A stretch of 64,000 bases of DNA, taken from Roseiarcus sp963835885. GTDB lineage: Bacteria; Pseudomonadota; Alphaproteobacteria; Rhizobiales; Beijerinckiaceae. The stretch lies in assembly GCA_963835885.1 (NCBI GenBank), contig CAWIHF010000032.1, positions 1 through 64,000 of the forward strand. The letters are read 5' to 3'. The notes below the pieces were generated by a model. That model ran no database searches. It saw only the letters and a list, made by a program, of their open reading frames with translations, and had not been told where the DNA came from. Shown here one piece after another: positions 44,552-53,366 of the stretch; position 1 is the first letter of the stretch; every line of letters begins with the position of its first letter. A program made the position numbers and the translations under genes.

Positions 44552-45436
44552 GCTTCTCAGAACCGCGCAGGCGCCGCCGGCGGCCAGAAGGCGATCGCAG
44601 AGTTTTTTCGCTTCGGCGCCGGTCTGCGCCGGCAGCCGCACGCGATAGAACGGGCGCCATCCTCGGCTCCGCAAAACGGAGCCGAGCACGAACGGAGTGA
44701 TGTCTCCGATAACGCTATAATAATCGTGTTGCGCGCGGGCGAAGGCGCGGAGCGCCGAGCCTTTGTCGAAGCTGGCGGAGATCTGCACGCCCCACGGCGC
44801 AAACAGCCCGGAAACGATGGGCGAGGCCTGAGGACCACGCGCGACGCGGAGCTTTGCGATCGACGCGAGACACGGCTCGGCCGGGTCGGGCGAAGCGGAT
44901 GCGGGCGGCTTGTCGCCCCGCCACTCCTCGACGTCGTGGCCGGTGATCGCCAGCACGTAGTCCTGCGTCTCGATCGGCAGGAAGCCGCGTCCGGCGAGCC
45001 AGCCGGCGAGCGCGTTCGGCCCGGCGTTGTAGGCGGCCGCCGCCAGGCCGAGATTGCCGAAGCGCTGCGCGAGCTCGGCCAGCAGCCTGGCCGACGCCGG
45101 GATCGCGGCCGCCGGATCGAATGGGTCGGCGAGCCGGCGTTCATTCGCCGTGCCCGGCATGAATTGCGCAACCCCCTGGGCGCCCGCCGGACTGACGGCC
45201 CCGGGCCGAAAGGCGCTCTCGCGCCAGATGAGCCGGGTGAAGAAATTGAGCGGCAGACCCTCTTGCTTGGCGGCGGTCTCGACGATCTCGCAGAGCGTCG
45301 CCAGCGCGTTGTCGCTCGCCAGCGCGGCCTCGGCCGCGAGCGCCGGCGCAGACCAGGACGCGAGGGCCGCGACGACGCATCCGCCGATGCGCCACTTGCG
45401 CCGCCTGCGGATTCCGCCGGCCGGCGTTCCCGTCAA
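44549..45436 (-). CDS. Lytic murein transglycosylase (SLT domain, C-terminal SPOR-like part)
   Basis: A 295-residue exported enzyme. An N-terminal hydrophobic segment (WRIGGCVVAALASWSAPALA) precedes the SLT domain: LPLNFFTRLIWRESAFRPGA with the catalytic glutamate near residue 71, SPAGAQGVAQFMPGTANERR, and AAAYNAGPNALAGWLAGRGF. The C-terminal 75 residues (WGVQISASFDKGSALRAFAR, then PFYRVRLPAQTGAEAKKLCD) resemble a SPOR peptidoglycan-binding module. It cleaves glycan strands to anhydromuramyl products in the periplasm. Its stop abuts the BoxR-like remnant, so the original downstream sequence was lost. Confidence 0.87.
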   Translation of the reverse strand: MTGTPAGGIRRRRKWRIGGCVVAALASWSAPALAAEAALASDNALATLCEIVETAAKQEGLPLNFFTRLIWRESAFRPGAVSPAGAQGVAQFMPGTANERRLADPFDPAAAIPASARLLAELAQRFGNLGLAAAAYNAGPNALAGWLAGRGFLPIETQDYVLAITGHDVEEWRGDKPPASASPDPAEPCLASIAKLRVARGPQASPIVSGLFAPWGVQISASFDKGSALRAFARAQHDYYSVIGDITPFVLGSVLRSRGWRPFYRVRLPAQTGAEAKKLCDRLLAAGGACAVLRS

Positions 45437-45778
45437 GACCGGAACCTTTCCGCGCGCCCGCCCCGCGCGGCGACCGCCGATCGGCGCGGCGCAACCGTTT
45501 CAAGCTTCGGGTGCTTGGAGCCGGGTGGCGACAAACTCGATTGCCTCCGTCGTCGGGCGCGGCGATCGCGAGACGAGCTCCGACGTCGGCCGTAAAACTC
45601 GATTATCGCGCCGCGCCGGCTTATTGAAGCCGGTCGATGCGGAAAAGTTCCGCTCACGCGCATCGCCCCGGCCGACCCCCGCCAACTCGCCTAAAGCAGA
45701 ACTAGGACGCCGTCGGGGCGGGTGCTATAGGGGCGGCTCCTCCGCGCGTCCCTGCACAGGCCCCCAGGAAATATCCCG
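45437..45778. other. Divergent intergenic region upstream of icd
   Basis: These 342 bases separate the leftward transglycosylase from icd. TGCTATAGG at 45721-45729 could be an extended -10 element about 50 bp before the icd ATG. CCAGGAAATATCCCG precedes the ATG and holds a weak ribosome site (AGGAAA). No gene seen. Confidence 0.4.
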
Positions 45779-46990
45779 ATGTCCAAGATCAAGGTCGAGA
45801 ATCCGGTCGTCGAACTCGACGGCGACGAGATGACCCGCATCATCTGGCAGCTCATCCGCGACAAGCTGATTCACCCCTATCTCGACGTCGAGCTCAAATA
45901 TTTCGACCTGTCGGTCGAGCATCGCGACGCCACCAACGACCAGGTGACGATCGACGCGGCGATGGCGATCAGGGCGAGCGGCGTCGGGGTCAAGTGCGCC
46001 ACGATCACGCCCGACGAGGCGCGGGTCAAGGAATTCCATCTGAAGGAGATGTGGAAGAGCCCGAACGGCACGATCCGCAACATTCTCGGCGGCGTGATCT
46101 TCCGCGAGCCGATCATCTGCAAGAACGTCCCGCGCCTCGTCCCCGGCTGGACCCAGCCGATCGTGGTCGGCCGCCACGCCTACGGCGACCAATATCGCGC
46201 GACCGACTTCAGAGTGCCGGGCAAGGGCCGCCTCACCATCCGCTTCGAGGGCGACGACGGGAAGGTGATCGAGAGAGAGGTGTTCAAGTTCCCCGGCGCC
46301 GGGGTTGCGATGGCGATGTACAATCTCGACGATTCGATCCGGGACTTCGCCCGCGCGTCGCTGAACTACGGCATCATGCGCAAGTATCCGGTCTATCTGT
46401 CGACCAAGAACACGATTCTCAAGGCCTATGACGGCCGGTTCAAGGACCTCTTCCAGGAGGTGTACGAGGGCGAGTTCAAGTCGAAATTCGTGAGCCTCGG
46501 GATCACCTACGAGCACCGGCTGATCGACGACATGGTCGCGGCGGCGCTCAAATGGTCGGGCGGCTATGTCTGGGCGTGCAAGAACTACGATGGCGACGTG
46601 CAGTCCGACACTGTGGCGCAGGGCTACGGCTCGCTCGGCCTGATGACCAGCGTGCTGATGAGCCCCGACGGGCGGACGGTCGAGGCGGAAGCAGCCCACG
46701 GCACGGTCACCCGCCATTACCGCGAGCACCAGAAGGGCCGTGAGACGTCGACCAACTCGATCGCCTCCATCTTCGCCTGGACCCGCGGCCTCGCGCATCG
46801 GGCGAAGCTCGACGGCAACGAGGCGCTCGCCAAATTCGCCGCGACGCTCGAGAGGGTCTGCGTCGAGACGGTCGAAGCCGGCTATATGACGAAGGATCTC
46901 GCGCTCCTCGTCGGGCCGGAGCAGAAGTGGCTGTCGACCACCGGCTTCCTCGACAAGGTCGACGCCAACCTGAAGAAGGCGATGGCGTAG
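45779..46990 (+). CDS. icd: NADP-dependent isocitrate dehydrogenase
   Basis: The protein (403 residues) is the homodimeric NADP isocitrate dehydrogenase of alphaproteobacteria. It begins MSKIKVENPVVELDGDEMTR and has the isocitrate-binding motif SPNGTIRNILGGVIFREPI. The metal-binding aspartates lie in LIDDMVAAALKWSGGYVWAC and NYDGDVQSDTVAQGYGSLGL, and the NADP site in AAHGTVTRHYREHQKGRETS. It oxidises isocitrate to 2-oxoglutarate in the TCA cycle and yields NADPH. The frame is intact and the length is normal. A palindromic repeat follows 20 bp after the stop. Confidence 0.96.
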   Translation: MSKIKVENPVVELDGDEMTRIIWQLIRDKLIHPYLDVELKYFDLSVEHRDATNDQVTIDAAMAIRASGVGVKCATITPDEARVKEFHLKEMWKSPNGTIRNILGGVIFREPIICKNVPRLVPGWTQPIVVGRHAYGDQYRATDFRVPGKGRLTIRFEGDDGKVIEREVFKFPGAGVAMAMYNLDDSIRDFARASLNYGIMRKYPVYLSTKNTILKAYDGRFKDLFQEVYEGEFKSKFVSLGITYEHRLIDDMVAAALKWSGGYVWACKNYDGDVQSDTVAQGYGSLGLMTSVLMSPDGRTVEAEAAHGTVTRHYREHQKGRETSTNSIASIFAWTRGLAHRAKLDGNEALAKFAATLERVCVETVEAGYMTKDLALLVGPEQKWLSTTGFLDKVDANLKKAMA

Positions 46991-47011
46991 CCAAAGAGAG
47001 TCCTCCTGAAC

Positions 47012-47100
47012 CGTCATTGCGAGGAGCGAAGCGACGAAGCAATCCAGTCGTAGCGCGGCGCGGCGGCCATGGATTGCTTCGCCTTCGGCTCGCTATGACG
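47012..47100. repeat. Rhizobiales-type palindromic element (GTCATTGCGAGGAGCGAAGC type)
   Basis: The left arm GTCATTGCGAGGAGCGAAGC continues through GACGAAGCAATCCA to 47046; the right arm TGGATTGCTTCGCCTTCGG (47070 on) ends GCTATGACG at 47100. The arms are imperfect complements around a 23-base centre. Elements of this family are abundant between genes in many Rhizobiales. It follows icd and may end its transcript. Confidence 0.7.
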
Positions 47101-47136
47101 GGTCGTATATCGGCACGCAACGCGGCCGACACGGTC

Positions 47137-47293
47137 ATGGACCGCGTCCACTGGAAGCTTGAGGAACGTCGGCGCGCTGAACTTCGTGATCGAGGGCGCG
47201 CTCGGCGGCGGACTGACCCGCGTGCTCCGCGCGCTGATGGTCGACGCCCATGGCAAATCGCTGAGCTCGCTGATGCTCGATCTGGAGATTTAG
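47137..47293 (+). pseudogene. Three-prime remnant of an AtuA-related gene
   Basis: After one shift near 47160 the translation reads DRVHWKL, RNVGALNFVIEGALGGGLTR and DAHGKSLSSLMLDLEI before a TAG at 47293. This resembles the conserved end of AtuA-related proteins of acyclic terpene/leucine-type catabolism (GALNFVLE.ALGGG...HGKSLS..LL.MEI). Only about 50 codons remain, downstream of a palindromic repeat. The family call is from memory of the motif and is tentative. Confidence 0.45.
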
Positions 47294-47700
47294 TTACGCC
47301 CCGCTCCCTCCGAGTAGGTCTCCCATATGGGACTTTGCCCGAGATGGTGGGCGGTCATGTGTGAATGGCCCCCGCCGAAATGTGATCGGCAAAGATAGGC
47401 GGCGGCGGGCAGCGGGCTCGGATATCGCACCGCCTCGACGGACACGAAAGTTCCGGTCGCCAGGCTGCGACTGGAGCTTTGGTGCGGAGTGGGTCGGCGT
47501 CCGCCGGCGGCCAACTCAGGATGAGGTCGGTGGAACCGAACCCCGCGATCGCGATCGCCCGTGCGGCTATCGACTTCGCACGGGCCCTGGGCCTGCCGCT
47601 CGGCCCGGATCCGCGCCCGTGCAGGCAAGCAAGGCTGGGGAAGGGACTGTCGAAGCGACCTGCGATGCGTGAAAGACCGGGCCTACAAATATCACGCCGC
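47294..47700. other. Gene-free region between the AtuA-like remnant and cobO
   Basis: No supported gene in these 407 bases. Short frames here have arginine-rich, shadow-like translations. No repeat or strong promoter was recognised. Confidence 0.35.
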
Positions 47701-48306
47701 TCAAAACTCGACGCCTTCCTGCGCCCGCACGCCGGCGGCGAAATGATGCTTGATAAGGCCGAACTCGGTGACGCAATCGGCCGCCTCGATCAACTCGGGC
47801 TTGGCGTTGCGTCCGGTGACCACGACATGCAGCCGCGGCCGCCGAGCCCGCAAAACCTCGACCACCTCGGCGAGCGGCAGATAGTCGTAGCGCAGCGCGA
47901 TGTTGAGCTCGTCGAGCACGAGAAGGCGAATGGTTTGATCGGCCATCATGCGCTTCGCCGCTTCCCACGCCGCCTCGGCCGCTGCGACATCGCGGGCGCG
48001 GTCCTGCGTCTCCCAGGTGAAGCCCTCGCCCATCGTGCGCCAATCGACCTGGTCGCCGAAGCGCTCGACGGCCATGCGCTCGCCGGTCGACCATGCGCCC
48101 TTGATGAACTGCACCACGCCGATGCGATGACCGCGGCCGAGCGCGCGCAGCGCAAGCCCGAAGGCCGCCGTCGACTTGCCCTTGCCCGGCCCTGTGTGGA
48201 CGATGAGCAGGCCCTTCTCGAGAACAGGCTTCGAAGCCACCTCCGCGTCCTGCGCCGCCTTGCGCTTCGCCATTTTGGCCTTGTGCCGGTCCTCGGCGTC
48301 GGTCAT
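47701..48306 (-). CDS. cobO: Cob(I)yrinic acid a,c-diamide adenosyltransferase
   Basis: This 201-residue protein belongs to the CobA/CobO/BtuR family that attaches the adenosyl group to corrinoids in B12 synthesis and salvage. The P-loop GLLIVHTGPGKGKSTAAFGL lies near residues 33-52. FIKGAWSTGER, LLVLDELNIALRYDYLPL and VVVTGRNAKPELIEAADCVT follow, ending AGVRAQEGVEF as in the family. The ATG at 48306 gives the typical lysine-rich N-terminal tail. It lies 26 bp after the GH43 gene on the same strand; the two have no known functional link. Confidence 0.93.
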   Translation of the reverse strand: MTDAEDRHKAKMAKRKAAQDAEVASKPVLEKGLLIVHTGPGKGKSTAAFGLALRALGRGHRIGVVQFIKGAWSTGERMAVERFGDQVDWRTMGEGFTWETQDRARDVAAAEAAWEAAKRMMADQTIRLLVLDELNIALRYDYLPLAEVVEVLRARRPRLHVVVTGRNAKPELIEAADCVTEFGLIKHHFAAGVRAQEGVEF

Positions 48307-48331
48307 GCGCGTCCTCGTGCAAGCGGCTGCT

Positions 48332-49402
48332 CTATCGCGGAAACGGGTCCAGCTCGGGCCAGCCGTCCGGCGTCCAGCGAATCGGCGACAGTTGGAGCTT
48401 GGCGACGCCTCCCGCGTCGCCATCGTAATAGTGGTAGGCGAGCATGTCGCCCCTCGTTGTCTTGACGGGCTCCTGGCCGCCAGGGCCAATGAAGCGGCCG
48501 GCGCCGGCGAGCACGAGCGAGCCGCCCCCGTCGAGCATCGCCTTGCCGTCTTTATCGAGATAGGGACCCTCGATCCGGTCGGCGCGCCCGACGCGAATAT
48601 TGTAGGTCGACGCGACGCCCTTGCAGCACTGGTCGAAGCTGACGAAGAGATAGAATTTTCCCGCATGTTCGAGAATCGACGGGGCTTCGATGGCGCCGCC
48701 GTGCCGTCCCGCCAGCGCGATGAGCGGCGCGTTCGGCTCGAGCTTGCCGGTTTCCGGGTCCAGCTCAACGAGCTTTATCCCCGACCAGAACGACCCGAAG
48801 ACGAGCCAGGCGCGGCCGTCGGACGCATCGATGCGAAACGGATCGATGGCGTTGAAGTCGTCGCCTTCCTTCGACATCAGGATGAGGCCTTGATCTGTCC
48901 AACCTTCGGCGGGCTTGGTGACATCGAAGGACGTATTGGTCATGAGCCCGATGGCGCTCGCATTGCTGCCGAAGCTCGACAGCGCATAGTAGAGATTGAA
49001 TGTCGCCCCGTGTCGGCTGATCGAGGGGGCCCAGACATTGGTCGGCTGGTAGCCGAGCGCCCCAATGGCCCATTTGGGCGGGCCCTTGCCGATGGCGCCC
49101 GCGTCCCTCCATGTCACGCCATCGGGCGAAGTCTTGACCCGGATCGCGCCTCGCGTGAGACCCTGCCCGCCAGTGCCGAAGGCGGCGTATTGGCCGTCGA
49201 CCTCGATGACCGAGGGGTCGTGGATGCGTGTGTCGCCGCTGAGCTGCGGCTGGAAAATGGCGGCATGGAGAGGGAGGCCAAGCATCAGCAGAAGGGCAGC
49301 GAACGCGCCCGCCAGGGCGCGCGGCCGGGCGGTCTTCAGGAACCACGGGAACGGCTCAACGTCGACCGCTTCTGCCGCATTCCGCTGAATCATCCAAGGC
49401 AT
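48332..49402 (-). CDS. Secreted family 43 glycoside hydrolase (arabinanase-like)
   Basis: The protein (about 356 residues) has a signal-type segment (LAGAFAALLLMLGLPLHAA) and a five-bladed propeller of GH43. The catalytic base lies in TRIHDPSVIEVDGQYAAFGT, the pKa-tuning aspartate in FNAIDPFRIDASDGRAWLVF and the acid in GGAIEAPSILEHAGKFYLFV. The SFWSGIKLVEL and YHYYDGDAGG blocks are those of arabinan endo-1,5-alpha-L-arabinosidases. It probably trims plant arabinan outside the cytoplasm. The ATG at 49402 or 49393 sets the signal peptide; a frame to 49543 overruns into the divergent gene's leader. Confidence 0.85.
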   Translation of the reverse strand: MPWMIQRNAAEAVDVEPFPWFLKTARPRALAGAFAALLLMLGLPLHAAIFQPQLSGDTRIHDPSVIEVDGQYAAFGTGGQGLTRGAIRVKTSPDGVTWRDAGAIGKGPPKWAIGALGYQPTNVWAPSISRHGATFNLYYALSSFGSNASAIGLMTNTSFDVTKPAEGWTDQGLILMSKEGDDFNAIDPFRIDASDGRAWLVFGSFWSGIKLVELDPETGKLEPNAPLIALAGRHGGAIEAPSILEHAGKFYLFVSFDQCCKGVASTYNIRVGRADRIEGPYLDKDGKAMLDGGGSLVLAGAGRFIGPGGQEPVKTTRGDMLAYHYYDGDAGGVAKLQLSPIRWTPDGWPELDPFPR

Positions 49403-49761
49403 TCCCTGGTCCGCCGCGAGACTGCTGGACTCTCGCGACGGCCAGAGGGCTAGCAGGAATTCTGCATCGCGTCCAAAGCCGGCCCTATCGCCGCAATCGC
49501 TTCCGCCATGAATCCCATGCGATCGCCCGCTCGTCCTGGCCAACGGCTTCGATCTGCGCCGGCGCGAGTCGTTTGGTGAACAGGACGAGGTTGTTCGCCT
49601 CGACGTCGCGATGTGTGATGTCCGTCACAGCCTTCCCTCCACCGATCGCCCTAAAAATGAAACAAATGGGGATGGTGGGACCCGAAAGCCCGAACTCAGG
49701 CAAGCTGGCGTGGCGAGCGAGCGGGCTGCGCCGCGCATTCGCGCTCAATGGGAGGATGTCG

Positions 49762-51106
49762 ATGCCGGGGGCGATCGCAGAGCAGGCCGTGGTCATCGGG
49801 GCCGGGATTGGCGGCCTTTCCGCCGCCAAGGCCGTCGCGCCCTTTTTCGAGCGGGTTCTCGTTCTCGACCGCGACACGCTCCCCGACGCCCCCGCGCCCC
49901 GCGCCGGGACGCCGCAGGCGCGCCATGCGCACGCGCTGCTCGCCGGTGGCCAGAAGGCGCTCGAACAGCTATTCCCCGGGTTCGGCGACGACCTCGCGAA
50001 ATCCGGCGCGGTTCCGATCCGGGCAGGCCGCGACGTGGTGTGGGAGCGGCCAGGATACGATCCGTTCCCGGTCCGCGATCTCGGGTTCGACGTGTCCTCG
50101 ATGTCCCGCCCGCTGCTCGAACGCCTGTGCCGGCGCCGCTTGGGCGCCGCGCGCAACGTCGCGATTCGCCCGCGCTCCCGCGTGACCGGGATCGTCGCCT
50201 CGCCGGACCGACGAGGCGTGGCCGCCGTTGTGATCGAACACGGTTCAGGCCTGCCGGAACGCCTTCCGGCGGACCTCGTGATCGACGCCTCGGGCCGCGC
50301 CGGGCCGACGTTGGCGTTCTTCGATGCGGTGGGGTCGCCGAGGCCGGACGAAACCGAAATCGGCATCGACATCGGCTATGCAACCGGGATCTTCGTAATT
50401 CCCGACCCGGCGCCCGAGTGGAAGGGATTGAGCCACCTTCCAGCGCCGCCGAAGGAATTCCGCGGCGGGCTGATCCTTCCGATCGAGGGTCGCAGGTGGA
50501 TTGTCTCGATCGGCGGGCGACACGGCGATAATCCACCGGACGACCTCAATGGCTTCCTCGCCTTCACTGAGACCTTCCGGACGCCCACGTTCCACGACGC
50601 GATCGCGCGCGCCAAGCTCGTCGGCGACATCGCGCGCTACAATCTCCCCGCGAGCGTGCGCCGCCACTTCGAACGGCTTGAGCGATCGCCTCGCGGATTG
50701 ATCCCGCTTGGCGACTCGGTCTGCCGCTTCAATCCCGTTTTCGGCCAGGGGATGAGCGTCGCCGCGCAGGAGGCGGTCGTCCTCTCGAATCTGCTCGAGT
50801 TCCCGACGGGACCGCGCCGATCCGCTCGACGGCCTCGCCGAGCAGTATTTCGCCGCCGTCCAGGAAAGCCTCGCCTCGCCCTGGTCGACCGCGGTCACCG
50901 ACTTCGTCCACCCCGAGACCCGGGGCCAGCGCCCGCCGGATCTGGACAACCGGCTCCGCTACGGCGTCGCCCTCGTCCATCTCGCCGCACACGACGCCGA
51001 GGTCCACAAGCTCTTGGCCGAAGTCCAGGGTCTCACCAAGCCCGCGGGCGCGCTGCGCGAACCGGCGCTCGCGAGCCGGGTGACGGCGCTGATGGCGGCG
51101 GCATGA
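49762..51106 (+). CDS. FAD-dependent oxidoreductase / monooxygenase-like (one frameshift)
   Basis: A flavoprotein of about 447 residues after correction. The N terminus has the dinucleotide fold AVVIGAGIGGLSAAKAVAPF and VLVLDRDTLPD, then RAGTPQARHAHALLAGGQKA. The second FAD motif is GLIPLGDSVCRFNPVFGQGM (GD...P..GQG), as in p-hydroxybenzoate-hydroxylase-like enzymes. The frame shifts near 50817; removing one C before CG gives DPLDGLAEQYFAAVQESLAS and a natural end at 51106 (LASRVTALMAAA). GGGAGG six bases before ATG 49762 decides the start. Substrate unknown; relatives act on polyketide or carotenoid-like molecules. Confidence 0.78.
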
Positions 51107-51186
51107 GGCCCGACGCCGACTAGCCACGCAGGACCCGCAGGTCTAGGCTCTGCGCCTTCGTCCCGCCCCGAAGACGCTGAAAGCCC

Positions 51187-52611
51187 ATGACGCACGCCTC
51201 CGTTTCCGTCCGCAAGCGCGAAGCGCGCCTTTCGCCCGAGGCCGTCGCCGCGCTGAACGCGGACCTCGCCGCAAAATTCGGCAACCGCTTCACGGCCTCC
51301 GAAGCGATCCGCAAGGCGCACGGCCATACTCTGACCTGGCTCGAGAACCAGCCGCCGGACGCGGTCGTGTTCGCCGAGTCGCGCGACGACGTGATCGATC
51401 TCGTAAACCTCTGCTCCAGACACGACGCGCCGATCATCCCGTTCGGAATCGGCTCGTCGCTCGAGGGCCACGTCAACGCGCCGCACGGCGGCGTGTCGCT
51501 CGACTGCACGCGGATGAACAAGGTCTTGGCCGTCAACGCCGAGGACCTCGACTGCGTCGTCGAGCCCGGGGTCACCCGCAAGCAGCTCAACGACCATCTG
51601 CGTGACACCGGCCTCTTCTTCCCGATCGATCCCGGCGCCGACGCCTCCCTGGGCGGCATGGCTTCGACTCGCGCCTCAGGCACCAATGCGGTGCGCTACG
51701 GCACGATGAAGGACCTCGTGCTGTCGCTGGGGGTCGTCACTTCGGACGGAGCCTACGTGCGCACAGGCTCGCGGGCGAAGAAATCCTCGGCCGGCTACGA
51801 TCTCACCCATCTCTTCGTCGGGTCCGAAGGGACGCTTGGCGTCATTGTCGAAGTCGCGCTCCGTCTGTCCGGCATTCCGGAGGCGATCTCGGCCGGGACC
51901 TGCTCGTTTCCCGCTGTGCGCTCGGCCTGCAACGCGACAATTCAAACCATCCAGTCCGGCCTGCCGATCGCCCGCATCGAACTCCTCGACTCGCTCTCGG
52001 TGCGCGCCTTCAACGCCTATGCGCATCTGACGCTGCCGGAGGCGCCGATGCTGCTGGTCGAATTCCACGGCACAGAAAGCAGCGTCGCCGAGCAGGCAGG
52101 CCGTTTCGGCGAGATCGTCGCCGACAATGGGGGCGGCGATTTCGTCTGGGCGACCAAGCCGGAGGAGCGCACAAAACTCTGGCAGGCGCGCCACGACGGC
52201 TTCTGGGCCCAGATGATGCTGAGGCCCGGCGCACGCCCATTCGCCACCGACACCTGCGTGCCGATCTCCCGCCTCGCCGACTGCGTCGAGGAGACGCTGG
52301 AAGACATCGGTCGAACCGGCCTCGTCGCGCCGATCGTCGGCCATGTCGGCGACGGCAATTTCCACGTGAGCCCGCTTGTCGACATGAGCAATGCGCACGA
52401 GATCGAGGCGGCGGAAGCTTTTGCCTCGCGCCTTGCCCATCGCGCCATCGCCATGGGCGGCACCTGCACCGGCGAGCACGGAATCGGCCAGAAGAAGATC
52501 GCCTATATGGAGGACGAACACGGGGCCGCGGCGCTCGACCTGATGCGCCGGGTGAAAGCGGCCTTCGATCCGCAAAACCTGTTCAATCCAGGCAAGGTGT
52601 TCGCGCTTTAG
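51187..52611 (+). CDS. FAD-linked oxidase, D-lactate dehydrogenase / glycolate oxidase GlcD type
   Basis: This 474-residue enzyme has the PP-loop FAD domain (DAVVFAESRDDVIDLVNLCS, IIPFGIGSSLEGHVNAPHGG, GADASLGGMASTRASGTNAV) and the FAD-oxidase C-terminal domain ending GTCTGEHGIGQKKIAYMEDE and FDPQNLFNPGKVF. VGHVGDGNFHVSPL holds the active-site histidine region. It oxidises a 2-hydroxyacid such as D-lactate, feeding electrons to the respiratory chain. It is close in layout to the cytochrome-linked D-lactate dehydrogenases (DLD). It starts 81 bp after the preceding flavoprotein on the same strand. Confidence 0.88.
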   Translation: MTHASVSVRKREARLSPEAVAALNADLAAKFGNRFTASEAIRKAHGHTLTWLENQPPDAVVFAESRDDVIDLVNLCSRHDAPIIPFGIGSSLEGHVNAPHGGVSLDCTRMNKVLAVNAEDLDCVVEPGVTRKQLNDHLRDTGLFFPIDPGADASLGGMASTRASGTNAVRYGTMKDLVLSLGVVTSDGAYVRTGSRAKKSSAGYDLTHLFVGSEGTLGVIVEVALRLSGIPEAISAGTCSFPAVRSACNATIQTIQSGLPIARIELLDSLSVRAFNAYAHLTLPEAPMLLVEFHGTESSVAEQAGRFGEIVADNGGGDFVWATKPEERTKLWQARHDGFWAQMMLRPGARPFATDTCVPISRLADCVEETLEDIGRTGLVAPIVGHVGDGNFHVSPLVDMSNAHEIEAAEAFASRLAHRAIAMGGTCTGEHGIGQKKIAYMEDEHGAAALDLMRRVKAAFDPQNLFNPGKVFAL

Positions 52612-52729
52612 TCTGGCGCACGACCGAGGGGTCGGTATTCGCCGAAAGTCGTAGGAAATTTGACCTATCGCAAAGCGGTCGGCCGATCTGTCCCCTAAGC
52701 TCCTTGCGCAGGGGGCGGAGGAGGCGTCG

Positions 52730-52957
52730 ATGTTACGACCCGCAACGGCCCAGAACTCGCGAGGCCCGCCGCAGTGGCTTGCGTTTCTCACCCGGATGAG
52801 GGAGCAGCACCGGACAGAGATCAATCGGGACATTCACCCGCATGAAGGAGAGCATCCGCTCGAGGCCATGCTGCATTGGCATGATCCCGCGCAGAGGCTC
52901 AGATCCCTTCGCCGGCGGCGGATCTCTCTTCTCGACGATAACCCGTCGTCCGGCTGA
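52730..52957 (+). CDS. Small hypothetical protein
   Basis: A 75-codon frame with a good ribosome site (GGGCGGAGGAGG about 6 bases before the ATG). The translation MLRPATAQNSRGPPQWLAFL, TRMREQHRTEINRDIHPHEG has several H and R residues (HWHDPAQRLRSLRRRR). I recognise no family. It lies between the lactate dehydrogenase-like gene and purH in an otherwise empty 750-bp stretch. Confidence 0.4.
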   Translation: MLRPATAQNSRGPPQWLAFLTRMREQHRTEINRDIHPHEGEHPLEAMLHWHDPAQRLRSLRRRRISLLDDNPSSG

Positions 52958-53366
52958 GGGTTGTCGAGCAGCTGCTCGGCGCCGCGAGACTGCAGTGGGC
53001 GCAGGGAATCAACTTACGGTTGAACTCGCGCCGCCGAAACGGCAGGATTTCTTGCGATTTTCGACACGACCTCGGCGCCATGCCGGCGATATCGGGCAGG
53101 GCAGCGTCAAGGCGACGAAGCAAGTCGACGCCTGGGCCGATCTGCCCCGCTCCAAAGTCGGCAAGGCGCTGAAGAAGGAGATTCGCAGCCAAACGCCTTA
53201 TCGAGTAATCGTCGGGAGGCCCCCGCTCCAATCCACGCTTCCCATCGGCAGGCCAAGGGCCTCGGAGGATGCCTGTCAAAGATTCGCCCTTCGCAGCGTT
53301 TCGGGGCGCCTGGAACCGTGCTATTGCGCCGCAGCAAAACGGCCTATCATTAGGAGCGGCGCGCCG
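52958..53366. other. Upstream region of purH
   Basis: No gene is supported in these 409 bases; a long in-frame extension of purH through here has no family similarity. TAGGAG at 53351-53356 lies about 10 bases before the purH ATG and is the ribosome site. No riboswitch structure was recognised. Confidence 0.4.

Noticed and set aside
52842..53366. Long N-terminal extension of purH
   Set aside because: The family protein starts at MAEDIVKVGRALVSVSDKSG; the extension has no similarity and a ribosome site lies just before 53367.
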